This document shows, piece by piece, positions 15,991 through 24,216 of a DNA stretch of 64,000 nucleotides. The stretch comes from Paractinoplanes rishiriensis (lineage in GTDB: Bacteria; Actinomycetota; Actinomycetes; Mycobacteriales; Micromonosporaceae), in NCBI RefSeq assembly GCF_016862375.1, contig NZ_BOMV01000076.1:1-64000 (forward strand). Reading direction: 5' to 3'. Below the pieces are notes generated by a model that worked only from the letters and a program-made list of their open reading frames with translations, did no database searches and had not been told where the DNA came from. The translations under genes and the position numbers were made by a program. Each line of letters begins with the position of its first letter. The first letter of the stretch is position 1.

Positions 15991-16992
15991 CTATTCGCTG
16001 GACTTGGCCCACAGGTTGATGCCCGACTCGGTGGCGTACTTGTCGATCTCGGCCAGTTCTTCCGCCGTGAACGCCGTGGTGGACAACGCCGCCACGTTGC
16101 CCTCCAGCTGGGCTACGCTGCTAGCTCCCAGTACCAGGGACGTCATCCGCGGGTCACGCAGCGCCCAGGCGATAGCCATCTGCGCCAGCGACTGCCCGCG
16201 GCGCTCCGCGATCCCGTTCAGCGCACGGATCTTGTCGAGGTTTTCCTCGGACAGCCAGTCCTCCGACATCGAATTGCGCAGGTGATCCGGCACGCCGTTC
16301 AGGTATTTGCCGGTCAGCATGCCCTGCGCCAGCGGCGAGAAGGCGATGCAGCCGGCACCTACCTCCTCGAGCGTGTCAAGCAGCCCGTCCTCGATCCAGC
16401 GGTTCAGCATCGAGTACGACGGCTGATGGATCAGCAGCGGCGTGCCCAGGTCTTTCAGGATCGCGGCCGCCTCGGCCGTCCGCTCGGGTGAATAGGACGA
16501 AATGCCAACATAAAGAGCCTTTCCAGCCCGTACGGCCGAGTCCAGCGCGCCCATCGTCTCCTCGAGCGGCGTGTCCGGGTCGGTCCGATGCGAGTAGAAG
16601 ATGTCGACGTAGTCCTGGCCCAGCCGGCGCAGCGACTGATCCAGCGACGCGGTCAGGTACTTCCGGGAACCCCCATTGCCGTATGGACCGGGCCACATGT
16701 CGTACCCGGCCTTAGTGGAGATGACCAGTTCGTCGCGGTGCGCCCGGAAGTCGGTCGCCAGCACCCGGCCGAAGTTCTCCTCGGCAGACCCGTACGGCGG
16801 CCCGTAGTTGTTGGCCAGGTCGAAGTGCGTGATGCCCAGGTCGAAGGCGCGACGCAGAATGTCCCGCTGCGTCTCCAGCGGACGGTCACCGCCGAAGTTG
16901 TGCCACAGACCGAGCGAGATGGCGGGCAGATGAAGTCCGCTGCGCCCGGTGCGGCGGTATTCCATGGTGTCGTAACGGTTGTCGGCAAACAT
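15991..16992 (-). CDS. aldo/keto reductase, glyceraldehyde-3-phosphate reductase (YghZ/MgrA) type
   Basis: The 333-residue TIM-barrel oxidoreductase has the family catalytic residues in HFDLANNYGPPYGSAEENFG (Asp, Tyr), ISTKAGYD (Lys) and YSHRTDPDTP (His). GPPYGSAEE and GYDMWPGPYG are typical of the beta-subunit-like/YghZ branch, which reduces L-glyceraldehyde-3-phosphate or other carbonyls with NADPH. Cytoplasmic. It lies behind a second aldo/keto reductase gene on the same strand with 55 bases between; both may be under the LysR gene that diverges from them. Confidence 0.85.
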   Translation of the reverse strand: MFADNRYDTMEYRRTGRSGLHLPAISLGLWHNFGGDRPLETQRDILRRAFDLGITHFDLANNYGPPYGSAEENFGRVLATDFRAHRDELVISTKAGYDMWPGPYGNGGSRKYLTASLDQSLRRLGQDYVDIFYSHRTDPDTPLEETMGALDSAVRAGKALYVGISSYSPERTAEAAAILKDLGTPLLIHQPSYSMLNRWIEDGLLDTLEEVGAGCIAFSPLAQGMLTGKYLNGVPDHLRNSMSEDWLSEENLDKIRALNGIAERRGQSLAQMAIAWALRDPRMTSLVLGASSVAQLEGNVAALSTTAFTAEELAEIDKYATESGINLWAKSSE

Positions 16993-17047
16993 GTGATCGT
17001 CCTCGGATTGCGCCGGCGCGGTCTGGCCAACAGGGTGGGCAACAGGG

Positions 17048-17893
17048 TCAGGGCAACAGGGCCAGGTCGTCGGCGGTGAGCTGGAGTGAGTCGGCCTGAG
17101 CCGAGTCGCGGATGGTCTCGGGACGGCTGGCGCCGGGGATCGGGATCACCACCGGCGACTTGGCCAGGTGCCAGGCCAGGCAGACGCGCTGCGGGCTGAC
17201 CCCGTACCGTTCCGCGACCGTGCCGAACGCGCCGGACAGTTCGCCCGCACGCGCGATGCCGCCCAGCGGCGACCAGGGCAGGAAGGCGATGCCCAGTTCG
17301 TCGCACAGTTCGAGTTCGGGAGCCGAGGAGAGGAACGCGGGCGAGAACTGGTTCTGCACCGAGACCAGGCGGCCGCCGAGGATTTCCTGCGCCTGGCGGA
17401 TCTGGCTCGGGTCGGCGTTGGAGATGCCGGCCATCCGGATCTTCCCGGCGTCGAGCAGGTCGCGGATCGCGCCCACGCTGTCGGCGTACGGGACATGGGG
17501 GTCGGGCCGGTGGAACTGGTAGAGCCCGATGGCGTCGACGCCGAGCCGCTTGAGCGACGCCTCGCAGGCCTCGCGGAGGTGGGCCGGCGAGCCGTTCTTG
17601 GTCCAGCTGCCGTCGCCGGGCCGCAGGTGGCCGCCCTTCGTGGCGACCAGCACGCCGGAGGTGTCCCCGCCGTAGGAGGCGAGCGCCTTGGCGATCAGCG
17701 ACTCGTTGTGGCCGACCTCGTCGGCGTGAAGGTGGTACGCGTCGGCCGTGTCGATCAGGGTGATACCGGCGTCGAGGGCAGCGTGGATCGTGCGGATCGA
17801 CCGCTCCTCGTCCGGCCGGCCCTCGATCGACATCGGCATGCCGCCGAGACCGATAGCGCTGACCTGGACCTCGCCGATGCGACGGCTCTGCAT
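17048..17893 (-). CDS. aldo/keto reductase
   Basis: The 281-residue NADPH-dependent reductase shows LIDTADAYHLHADEVGHNE (Asp, Tyr), VLVATKGGHLRPGDG (Lys) and LYQFHRPDPH (His), then the C-terminal cofactor segment IPGASRPETIRD. The ATG at 17,893 has GGAGG nine bases upstream; a longer frame to 17,944 has no such signal. It is divergent from the LysR gene and upstream of another aldo/keto reductase, so the pair probably forms one operon. Substrate unknown. Confidence 0.85.
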   Translation of the reverse strand: MQSRRIGEVQVSAIGLGGMPMSIEGRPDEERSIRTIHAALDAGITLIDTADAYHLHADEVGHNESLIAKALASYGGDTSGVLVATKGGHLRPGDGSWTKNGSPAHLREACEASLKRLGVDAIGLYQFHRPDPHVPYADSVGAIRDLLDAGKIRMAGISNADPSQIRQAQEILGGRLVSVQNQFSPAFLSSAPELELCDELGIAFLPWSPLGGIARAGELSGAFGTVAERYGVSPQRVCLAWHLAKSPVVIPIPGASRPETIRDSAQADSLQLTADDLALLP

Positions 17894-17986
17894 GGAAAGA
17901 AACCTCCAGAAAAAGTGGGTACGTCTCCAACCCTCGTACCCCAACGGTCAGGAGTCCAACAGAAGAAAGCGCTCGGATTCAGCACG

Positions 17987-17992
17987 TAGACT
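17987..17992 (+). promoter_or_regulatory. -10 box TAGACT of a leaderless promoter
   Basis: TAGACT ends eight bases before the GTG of the LysR gene, giving a leaderless transcript. The 107-bp divergent gap also holds the ribosome binding site of the aldo/keto reductase gene. Confidence 0.5.
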
Positions 17993-18000
17993 GCTCAATC

Positions 18001-18895
18001 GTGGAGCTGCGACACCTGGAGTACTTCGTGGCGGTCGCCGAGGAACGCCATTTCACCAGGGCCGCGGAGCGGATGCGGGTGGCCCAGTCGGGGCTCTCGG
18101 CGTCGATCCGCGCGCTCGAGAAGGACCTGAACGCGGAACTGTTCGTCCGCAATACCCGCCGGGTCGAGCTGACGGACGCCGGCCGGGCCCTGCTGTCCGA
18201 GGCACACCGCACGCTGGCCAGCGCGGCGGCGGCCCGGGACGCGGTGGCCGCGGTGCGTGGTCTGTTGCGCGGCACCCTAGCCGTGGGCTGCGAGCAGTGC
18301 CTCGGAGTGATCGATCTGCCACCCATGCTGGCGTCCTTCCGTCGAGCTCATCCCGGTGTCGAGATCCGTTTGCGGTACGCCGGTTCCGGTCACGTGGCCG
18401 AGCAGATTCGCCTGGGCCGGCTGAACGTCGGATTCGTGGCACTGCCGGGCCCAGCCCCGGAGGGCGTACGGCTGTTGCCGCTGGCCGCCGAGGAGATGAC
18501 CCTGCTCACCCACCCCGGCCATCGCCTGGCCGAGTATTCGTCCGTCGACCTGGGCCGACCTCGCTGAAGAGGACTTCGTCGACTTCAGCGCCGACTGGGG
18601 TGCTCGCCGGGTCAACGACCTGGCGTTCGGTCGTGCCGCCCTGGAACGCCGCATGTCCGTCGAGGTCAACGACGTACACACGCTCCTTGATTTTGTGCAT
18701 CAGGGACTCGGGGTGGCGCTCGTGCCGGCACCGGTGACCCGCAAACCGCAGGCGAAGGGTCTTGCCGCGATCGCCCTGCGCCCCGGCGGTGGCGGCCAGT
18801 CTTGGCAGGTGTCGGTGGCGTTGCCCACAGCGGCGCCGCCCGGTCCGGCGACCGAGGCGCTGCTGCGGATGCTGCCGGGCAAGATGGCGGTATGA
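18001..18895 (+). pseudogene. LysR-family regulator broken by a frameshift
   Basis: Frame 1 encodes a normal LysR start (MELRHLEYFVAVAEERHFTR with its winged helix) and part of the effector domain up to GHRLAEYSS, then stops at 18,567. The next frame continues without a gap in homology: TWADLAEEDFVDFSADWG through LLRMLPGKMAV, stopping at 18,895. One base gained or lost near 18,545-18,560 explains this. If the frameshift is real the protein would keep its DNA-binding domain but lose half of the effector domain. It lies between two aldo/keto reductase genes (divergent) and a dehydrogenase gene that overlaps its end. Confidence 0.8.
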
Positions 18896-19770
18896 GTGAC
18901 TCACTGACCGTCGCAGTACTCGGGACCGGGATCATGGGCGCCGCCATGGCCCGCAACCTGGCCAAGGCCGGCCACCATGTTCGCGCCTGGAACCGCAGCC
19001 GCCCGAAGGCCGAACCGCTGGCCGCCGACGGCATCACCGTGGCTGACTCCCCCGCCGACGCGGTGCGCGACGCCGACGCCGTGCTGACCATGCTGTACGA
19101 CGGCGCAACCGTGCTCTCGGTGATGGCCGAGGCCGCCCCCGGCCTGCGGCGTGACCAGCTTTGGGTGCAGTCGACGACGGTGGGCCTGGACGACTTCCCG
19201 GCGCTGGCGTCGCAGGCCGCCGAGCAGGGCCTGGTGTGGTTCGACGCGCCCGTGTCCGGGACCAGGCAGCCCGCCGAGGCCGGCCAGTTGGTCGTGCTGG
19301 CCGCGGGCCCGTCGGCCGGCCGGGAAGCCGTCGCGCCGGTCTTCGAGGCCGTGGGCGCCCGGACGGTCTGGACCGGAACCGACCCCGCCGCCGCGTCGGC
19401 GACCCGCCTCAAGCTGGTGCTGAACAGCTGGGTGCTGGCCGCCACCCACGGCGTGGCCGAGGCGTTGGCGCTGGCCAATGGCCTGGGGGTGGCGCCGGAC
19501 GACTTCCTGGGACTGATCGCGGGCGGACCGTTGGACATGGGTTACCTCCAGTTGAAGGCCAAAATGATCGTGGAAGACCGGCTGTCACCGGCCAGTTTCG
19601 CCGTCGCCACGGCCGAGAAGGACGCCAAACTGATCGCCGACGCAGGCCGCTCCCATGGCGTGCGCCTGGACGTAGTAGAGGCCGGTGCCGAGCGTTTCCG
19701 TAGGGCCGCCGAGCAGGGCCACGGCGATGACGACATGGCCGCGTCGTATTTCGCCAGCTTCGCCGAGTAG
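18892..19770 (+). CDS. NAD(P)-dependent beta-hydroxyacid dehydrogenase family protein
   Basis: The product has 292 residues. It starts with the Rossmann motif VAVLGTGIMGAAMARNLAKA, has the family substrate-binding motif DAPVSGTRQPAEAGQL, and has the catalytic lysine in RLKLVLNSW. The family includes 3-hydroxyisobutyrate and tartronate semialdehyde dehydrogenases and imine reductases. The ATG overlaps the stop of the broken LysR frame (ATGA), so it was once translationally coupled to the intact regulator. Exact substrate unknown. Confidence 0.8.
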   Translation: MSDSLTVAVLGTGIMGAAMARNLAKAGHHVRAWNRSRPKAEPLAADGITVADSPADAVRDADAVLTMLYDGATVLSVMAEAAPGLRRDQLWVQSTTVGLDDFPALASQAAEQGLVWFDAPVSGTRQPAEAGQLVVLAAGPSAGREAVAPVFEAVGARTVWTGTDPAAASATRLKLVLNSWVLAATHGVAEALALANGLGVAPDDFLGLIAGGPLDMGYLQLKAKMIVEDRLSPASFAVATAEKDAKLIADAGRSHGVRLDVVEAGAERFRRAAEQGHGDDDMAASYFASFAE

Positions 19771-20337
19771 TGCGGTTTGGTGCGCCCATTATTCGCGGCG
19801 GCGCACTCCGCACGCCAATGAAATGTACGCTAGGTCACACGGGCAATTTTGCCCGAAGGTTGGCATGATCAAATACTGACGTGAGCCATGGGGCTTGCGC
19901 AAGAATCGGTCCATGCGACAGCTGCAATTCCGCACCACGATCAGGGCTTCTGGCATTCGCGACCGCGCTGCGGCATGCAATTATTCTTCCCGCAGCCGGA
20001 CAGTTCCGCCGCGACCGCGAACACCACCGCGCATGGGGCTTGAAACGCCGGGACGCCGAACGATCACGCCCCGACCGCGAGCGTCAGGCTTCACGTGACC
20101 GGGTGAAGGCAGGCCGACCCGGGGCCGCTTCAACCCGTGCGCCTCCACTGAGGCGGCGCCCTTGTCAGGTGGCCGTTTCCCGGGGGCTGGATGCGAGGCG
20201 CCCGCCCGGTTGCGTATGCCTCGTGTCGGCGGCGGATTCGTCGCAGGCGCGGTGGGCGGGTTCGGCGGCGAAAGCCGGGTGACTGTCCGCGTCGGCCTGC
20301 TGCGTATTGGCGTGCTTTTGCGGCGTCTTTTCGGTTA
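19771..20337. other. 567-bp stretch without a supportable gene
   Basis: No frame has convincing coding bias or a start with a ribosome binding site. The first 130 bases are AT-richer than the surroundings and contain the hairpin CGGGCAATTTTGCCCG at 19,840-19,855 (seven-base arms, two-base loop), which could be a terminator for the dehydrogenase gene or an operator. The later part is Arg/Pro-rich in all frames and looks non-coding or decayed. Confidence 0.5.
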
Positions 20338-21210
20338 CTACTGGGCGAAGGTTTCGAATTCTGCCACTCGGGGGGTGCCATTCGAGGTCAGGATTTCGAA
20401 GCTTATTTTTCTTAGGGTGGTGGGGGTGAAGGTTATTTCGCCTGCGCCGGTGCCGGTGGCCAGGATGGTGTTGGCGTCGTGGTCTTTTACTCGCCAAGCG
20501 CGGATTCGGGGGGTGCCAGCCGGTTCTTTGATGATTATCCGGGACAGGCGGATGGTGCCTGGCCACTTCACCGAGACCGTGCCGGTTGACGCGGTGGGGG
20601 ACCAGAAGGTGGACAGGCTGCCGTCTCTGACGTCGTTGAAGCTGGTTCCGTCGGCCTTGGTCGAGCCGTCCGCGTCCGTGTTGGCGCCCAGGCTCAGGTT
20701 GGGGGCGGGCGGTCTCGTGGTGGGGCGCGTGGTCGGCGGCCTGGTGGGGGAGGTGGTTCGGGGCGGGGCTTCCTCGTCGTCCGCTGTCTCGGTGGGCTCG
20801 GGGCGGGGGGAAGCGGCGCCGGCGGAGCCTGGGGCGGGCGGGACGTCCAGGACCGGGGCCGAGGCGTCGGGGCCGGCGGTCGGGGGTTCCCAAGGGCCGG
20901 GCAGGGCTACGGTGGGCGGGTTCGAGGACGGGTCCTCGTGGCGCCAGAAAAGGACCGTGGCGCCGATCAGCAGGACGCTTCCCATGACGGCCAGGGCCAG
21001 GGTCCACTGGGAGCGGACGGAGCTGCCCTCGTTGACGTCGGTGGTGGTGGCGTTCGGTTGGCCGGGGTATGGGCGATGGATACCGCCCGTGTACAACGGC
21101 GGAACACTCCTTGGTGATCCACCGGGGTCGCCCGGGGGTGTGCCTGCGATCCAGCCGCTGGTGGACGACGGCTCGTCGGCTTGGTCGTCGTGCTCGCTGC
21201 CTGTCACCAC
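20338..21210 (-). CDS. membrane-anchored discoidin (F5/8C)-like protein
   Basis: The product has 290 residues in three parts. A cytoplasmic N-terminus of about 70 Pro/Gly/Thr-rich residues precedes one membrane helix (LALAVMGSVLLIGATVLFW). A Pro/Thr-rich extracellular linker (PTRPPTTRPTTRPP) leads to a C-terminal beta-sandwich of about 130 residues whose look (GTSFNDVRDGSLSTFW, then LSRIIIKEP) matches F5/8 type C or CBM32-like sugar-binding domains. It probably displays a carbohydrate-binding domain on the cell surface. It is divergent from the AraC-family gene; start is GTG. Confidence 0.7.
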   Translation of the reverse strand: MVTGSEHDDQADEPSSTSGWIAGTPPGDPGGSPRSVPPLYTGGIHRPYPGQPNATTTDVNEGSSVRSQWTLALAVMGSVLLIGATVLFWRHEDPSSNPPTVALPGPWEPPTAGPDASAPVLDVPPAPGSAGAASPRPEPTETADDEEAPPRTTSPTRPPTTRPTTRPPAPNLSLGANTDADGSTKADGTSFNDVRDGSLSTFWSPTASTGTVSVKWPGTIRLSRIIIKEPAGTPRIRAWRVKDHDANTILATGTGAGEITFTPTTLRKISFEILTSNGTPRVAEFETFAQ

Positions 21211-21321
21211 GGAGTCCTCGGTCGTCGGGTCGTCGCTCGCTGTCAGGGAGTCAACATACTGCTACCCACGGTCGATTGGACATGGGCAGACGAAATGTAA
21301 AGAGAACTGCCGGAGGGGCGA

Positions 21322-22203
21322 ATGTTACGGGGATGCCGGGAATGCCTGGTCAGATACTCGAGTCAGCCGGGGACCGGGCGATGTCTCGGGCATATTGATG
21401 GATTGCGATTGTTCGAGGCTCGGTGCGGGCTGGACGGCACCGGGTTCACACGGCCCGCCGTCGAGCGGCAGCACCGGCTCGTGCTGCCGCGTTCGGGGGC
21501 CTACCTGTTGCGGGTCAACGGGCGTCAGTCCTTCGTCGACACCGGGGCGGCGGTGATCACCCGGCCCGGCGATGAGCTCAGCGTCGCGCATCCGCTGGGC
21601 TGCGGCGACACGTTCACGGCCGTGGAGTTGGAGCCGGAGCTCGACCGGTGGCCGGCTTCCGTGCACCGGCTTCCGCTGGACGACGTGGCCGATCTGCAGC
21701 ATCGGCTCCTGATCGCCAGTTGCCGGCGTGGTGCCGATCGGCTTGCGGTTGCCGAGCAGGTGTTCGCGATCGTCGCCCGGCTTGAGGCGTCGAGCTTGCC
21801 GTCAGGTGTGCCGTCGAGCGGGGCGGTCCGGCCGGGGACCGCGGCGGTCCATCGACGTCTTGTCGCGGAGACGCAGGAGGTGCTGGCCGGCGGCCTTTTC
21901 ACGTACGGCCTCAAAGAAATCGCGGCGGAGGTGAACGCCTCGCCGCACCACCTCAGCCGGATTTTCCGCCGGGTTACCGGCGAGACGCTGACCGGGTATC
22001 GAAATCGGATGCGGGTACGCGCGGTGCTCGCCGACGTTCAGGACGGCGCGGACTGCCTTCGGACGTTGGCGGCGCGGTATGGGTTCGCCGATCAGGCCCA
22101 TCTGACCCGGCTGATGCGCCGGCAGGTCGGGCTGCCGCCGAGCGCGGTCAAACGGTTGCTGGCCGTCGAAACGCGCATGAATATCCAACGCCGCTGCGAC
22201 TGA
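21322..22203 (+). CDS. AraC-family transcriptional regulator
   Basis: The 293-residue product has an N-terminal cupin-like sensing domain and a C-terminal double helix-turn-helix (GLKEIAAEVNASPHHLSRIF, then LAARYGFADQAHLTRLMRRQ with VGLPPSAVK). The ATG is preceded by GGAGGGG five bases upstream. A secreted hydrolase gene starts 11 bases after its stop, so the two are probably co-transcribed, and the hydrolase or its substrate may be the regulated function. Confidence 0.85.
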   Translation: MLRGCRECLVRYSSQPGTGRCLGHIDGLRLFEARCGLDGTGFTRPAVERQHRLVLPRSGAYLLRVNGRQSFVDTGAAVITRPGDELSVAHPLGCGDTFTAVELEPELDRWPASVHRLPLDDVADLQHRLLIASCRRGADRLAVAEQVFAIVARLEASSLPSGVPSSGAVRPGTAAVHRRLVAETQEVLAGGLFTYGLKEIAAEVNASPHHLSRIFRRVTGETLTGYRNRMRVRAVLADVQDGADCLRTLAARYGFADQAHLTRLMRRQVGLPPSAVKRLLAVETRMNIQRRCD

Positions 22204-22214
22204 GATCGGGTCGG

Positions 22215-23813
22215 ATGGCTTCCATGACAGCTCCGACGAGGCGCATCGGTGCCGCGTTGATGGCGGCCGCGCTGGTGGTGTCGCTCAGCGGTGGTCCGGC
22301 GGCGGCGCGCGGGACGACCGGCGGCGGCGCTCACGGTGGAGCGTCGCTCAGCGGTGGCCCGGCGGCAGCGCGCGGGACGACCGGCGTCGGCGCTCACGGT
22401 GGAGCGTCGCTCGGCGGTGGCCCGGCGGCAGCGCGCGGGATGACCGAGGGCGACGCCCGCGGTGGAGCGGTTGCCGCTGATGCTCTGCTCAGGGCCGGGC
22501 CGACGGGGGTCGATGAGCGCACCGGGCTCACCGATGCTCAGCCCTGTGTGGAGATCGCGGATTTCACCTGTTCGTATCTGACCGTGCCCCTGGACCGCAG
22601 CGGGCGCAGTGGGCGCACCGGGGGCAGGCTGCGGCTTCGGGTTGCGGTGGCCGACAACGCGGACGCGCCTCGTGGGGTGCTGCTCGTGCTGTCGGGTGGG
22701 CCTGGGCAACCCGGGCCGGCGCTGGTGCCGCGGATCTCGCAGCGGCTGTCCTACCTGCTTGAGGACTATCGGCTGGTCATGATCGACCAGCGGGGGACCG
22801 GCGCGGGGGCGATCGACTGTCCTCGGTTGCAGGCTGAGGTGGGGGCGTCGGATGTTACGCCGCCGTCGGCCGGTGCGGTGCGGGAGTGCGCGGGGCTGCT
22901 GGGGCGCGACCGCAACTTCTACACCACTTCGGACACCGTTGCGGACCTTGAGGATCTGCGGCGGGCGCTGGGGGTTTCGCGGTGGACGCTGGACGGGGTT
23001 TCGTACGGCAGCTTTGTGGCTACCCGTTACGGCCTTGCTCACCCGCGGCGCGTACACCGGCTTGTTCTTGATTCTGTGGTTCCGCAGGATCAGCTTGATG
23101 TGCTTTACCTGGACAGTCTGCGGCGGGCGGGCCCGGTGCTCCGGCAAGCCTGTGCCGAGCAGGAGTGCGGCCGGGATCCGGCGGCCGAACTGGCCGAGGT
23201 GGTGCGGCGGTATGACAACGGGGTGGGTGTGTTCGACCTGCTCGTGATCGCCAGCATCGTGGATCCGAAGCTGACCGGGAACGGGTTCTTTCCGGTGCTT
23301 GACCTGCTGCATCTGGCGGCCGAGGGCGATCCGGGGCCGCTTAACGCCGCCATCGCGGATCTCCAGGGTGGAGAGAACACGCCGCCGGGCGAGTACAGCG
23401 CGGGGCTGCACGTGGCGACGCTGTGCGCCGACCAGGTGGAAGCGCCCTGGGGTGATTCGGCGGCGCCGCTGCGTGGGCGGGATGCGGCTGTCGAACGGGC
23501 GTTGGACAAGGTCAGGGCGGGCGACGTGTGGCCGTTCGAGAGGGAGACCTCGGTGGCGCACGGCTTCGTGCAGGGTTGCCGGCACTGGCCGCCGGCCCGT
23601 CCCAATCCGCAGCCGCCTTCTGATCGGTTGACCATGCCGGTGCTGCTGATCAACGGGGACCGCGACCTGTCCACGCCGGTGGAGTGGGCGATCGAGCAGG
23701 CGGCCCGCACGCCTCGCGGCAAGCTGGTGGTCATCGCGGGGATGGGGCACTCGATCCAGGGGCGCAACGCGGAGGGGGACCGGGCGGTGGCGGAGTTCCT
23801 CATCAATCCTTGA
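22215..23813 (+). CDS. secreted alpha/beta hydrolase, S33 tripeptidyl-aminopeptidase type
   Basis: The product, 532 residues, has a signal peptide (LMAAALVVSLSGGPAAARG) followed by three copies of a 21-residue Gly/Ala repeat, then an alpha/beta-hydrolase. The oxyanion motif is SGGPGQPG, the nucleophile Ser lies in GVSYGSF, the acid in INGDRDLSTP and the His in GMGHSIQG. This layout matches secreted tripeptidyl aminopeptidases/SCO-type hydrolases of actinobacteria, which trim peptides outside the cell. An ATG at 22,224 is an alternative start. The repeat sits where the signal peptidase should cut, which is odd. Confidence 0.8.
   Translation: MASMTAPTRRIGAALMAAALVVSLSGGPAAARGTTGGGAHGGASLSGGPAAARGTTGVGAHGGASLGGGPAAARGMTEGDARGGAVAADALLRAGPTGVDERTGLTDAQPCVEIADFTCSYLTVPLDRSGRSGRTGGRLRLRVAVADNADAPRGVLLVLSGGPGQPGPALVPRISQRLSYLLEDYRLVMIDQRGTGAGAIDCPRLQAEVGASDVTPPSAGAVRECAGLLGRDRNFYTTSDTVADLEDLRRALGVSRWTLDGVSYGSFVATRYGLAHPRRVHRLVLDSVVPQDQLDVLYLDSLRRAGPVLRQACAEQECGRDPAAELAEVVRRYDNGVGVFDLLVIASIVDPKLTGNGFFPVLDLLHLAAEGDPGPLNAAIADLQGGENTPPGEYSAGLHVATLCADQVEAPWGDSAAPLRGRDAAVERALDKVRAGDVWPFERETSVAHGFVQGCRHWPPARPNPQPPSDRLTMPVLLINGDRDLSTPVEWAIEQAARTPRGKLVVIAGMGHSIQGRNAEGDRAVAEFLINP
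22281..22469 (+). repeat. three 63-bp in-frame repeats at the signal-peptide end of the hydrolase
   Basis: Units at 22,281-22,343, 22,344-22,406 and 22,407-22,469 each encode LSGGPAAARGTTGGGAHGGA-like peptides, the first two nearly identical. Each unit carries its own PAAARG, so a potential cleavage site is repeated three times. Copy number should vary between strains by slippage. Confidence 0.85.
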
Positions 23814-23856
23814 CGACGACGTAGGCTGTCTGCCGTCGATACGTCGAGGAGAGATC

Positions 23857-24177
23857 GTGAACCCTTCACCGCTGGAGCACTTCGGGGCGCTCTGCTTCGG
23901 ACTCGTGGTCGGCTACATCACCTACCGGGTGCTGGTGCGCACCACCGAGAAGGCCGCGATCACCGACCTCACCGCGGTGCTCGGTGCGATCGGCGGCGCG
24001 GCGGTGACCGGGCTGTTCGACCCGGGCACCGCGCTGTTCGCGATGTACTCGATCGGGCTGGCGGTGGGCATGGTGGTGTACGCGATCGTGTTCGCCGCGC
24101 TGAACGGCCGCATCCCGTTCGCGAACGTGCTGGGCAGCGGCAATCGGGACAAGGCGTCGGACGGCCGCCCGCTGTAA
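23857..24177 (+). CDS. small integral membrane protein
   Basis: The 106-residue product has about three membrane helices (LCFGLVVGYITYRVLV, LGAIGGAAVTGLF, IGLAVGMVVYAIVFAAL) and a polar C-terminal tail. The GTG start has GAGGAGAG upstream and a TAGGCT -10 box lies at 23,822-23,827. I know similar short proteins only as hypothetical. It precedes murD2 by 39 bases and may share its transcript. Confidence 0.65.
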   Translation: MNPSPLEHFGALCFGLVVGYITYRVLVRTTEKAAITDLTAVLGAIGGAAVTGLFDPGTALFAMYSIGLAVGMVVYAIVFAALNGRIPFANVLGSGNRDKASDGRPL

Positions 24178-24216
24178 GGTGTCCTGCGGTAAAACCGCGG
24201 CACCTGAGGAGCGTTC

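Noticed and set aside
19881..20282. Plus-strand ORF of 133 codons in the gap after the dehydrogenase gene
   Set aside because: No ribosome binding site and poor codon bias; composition is that of random GC-rich sequence.
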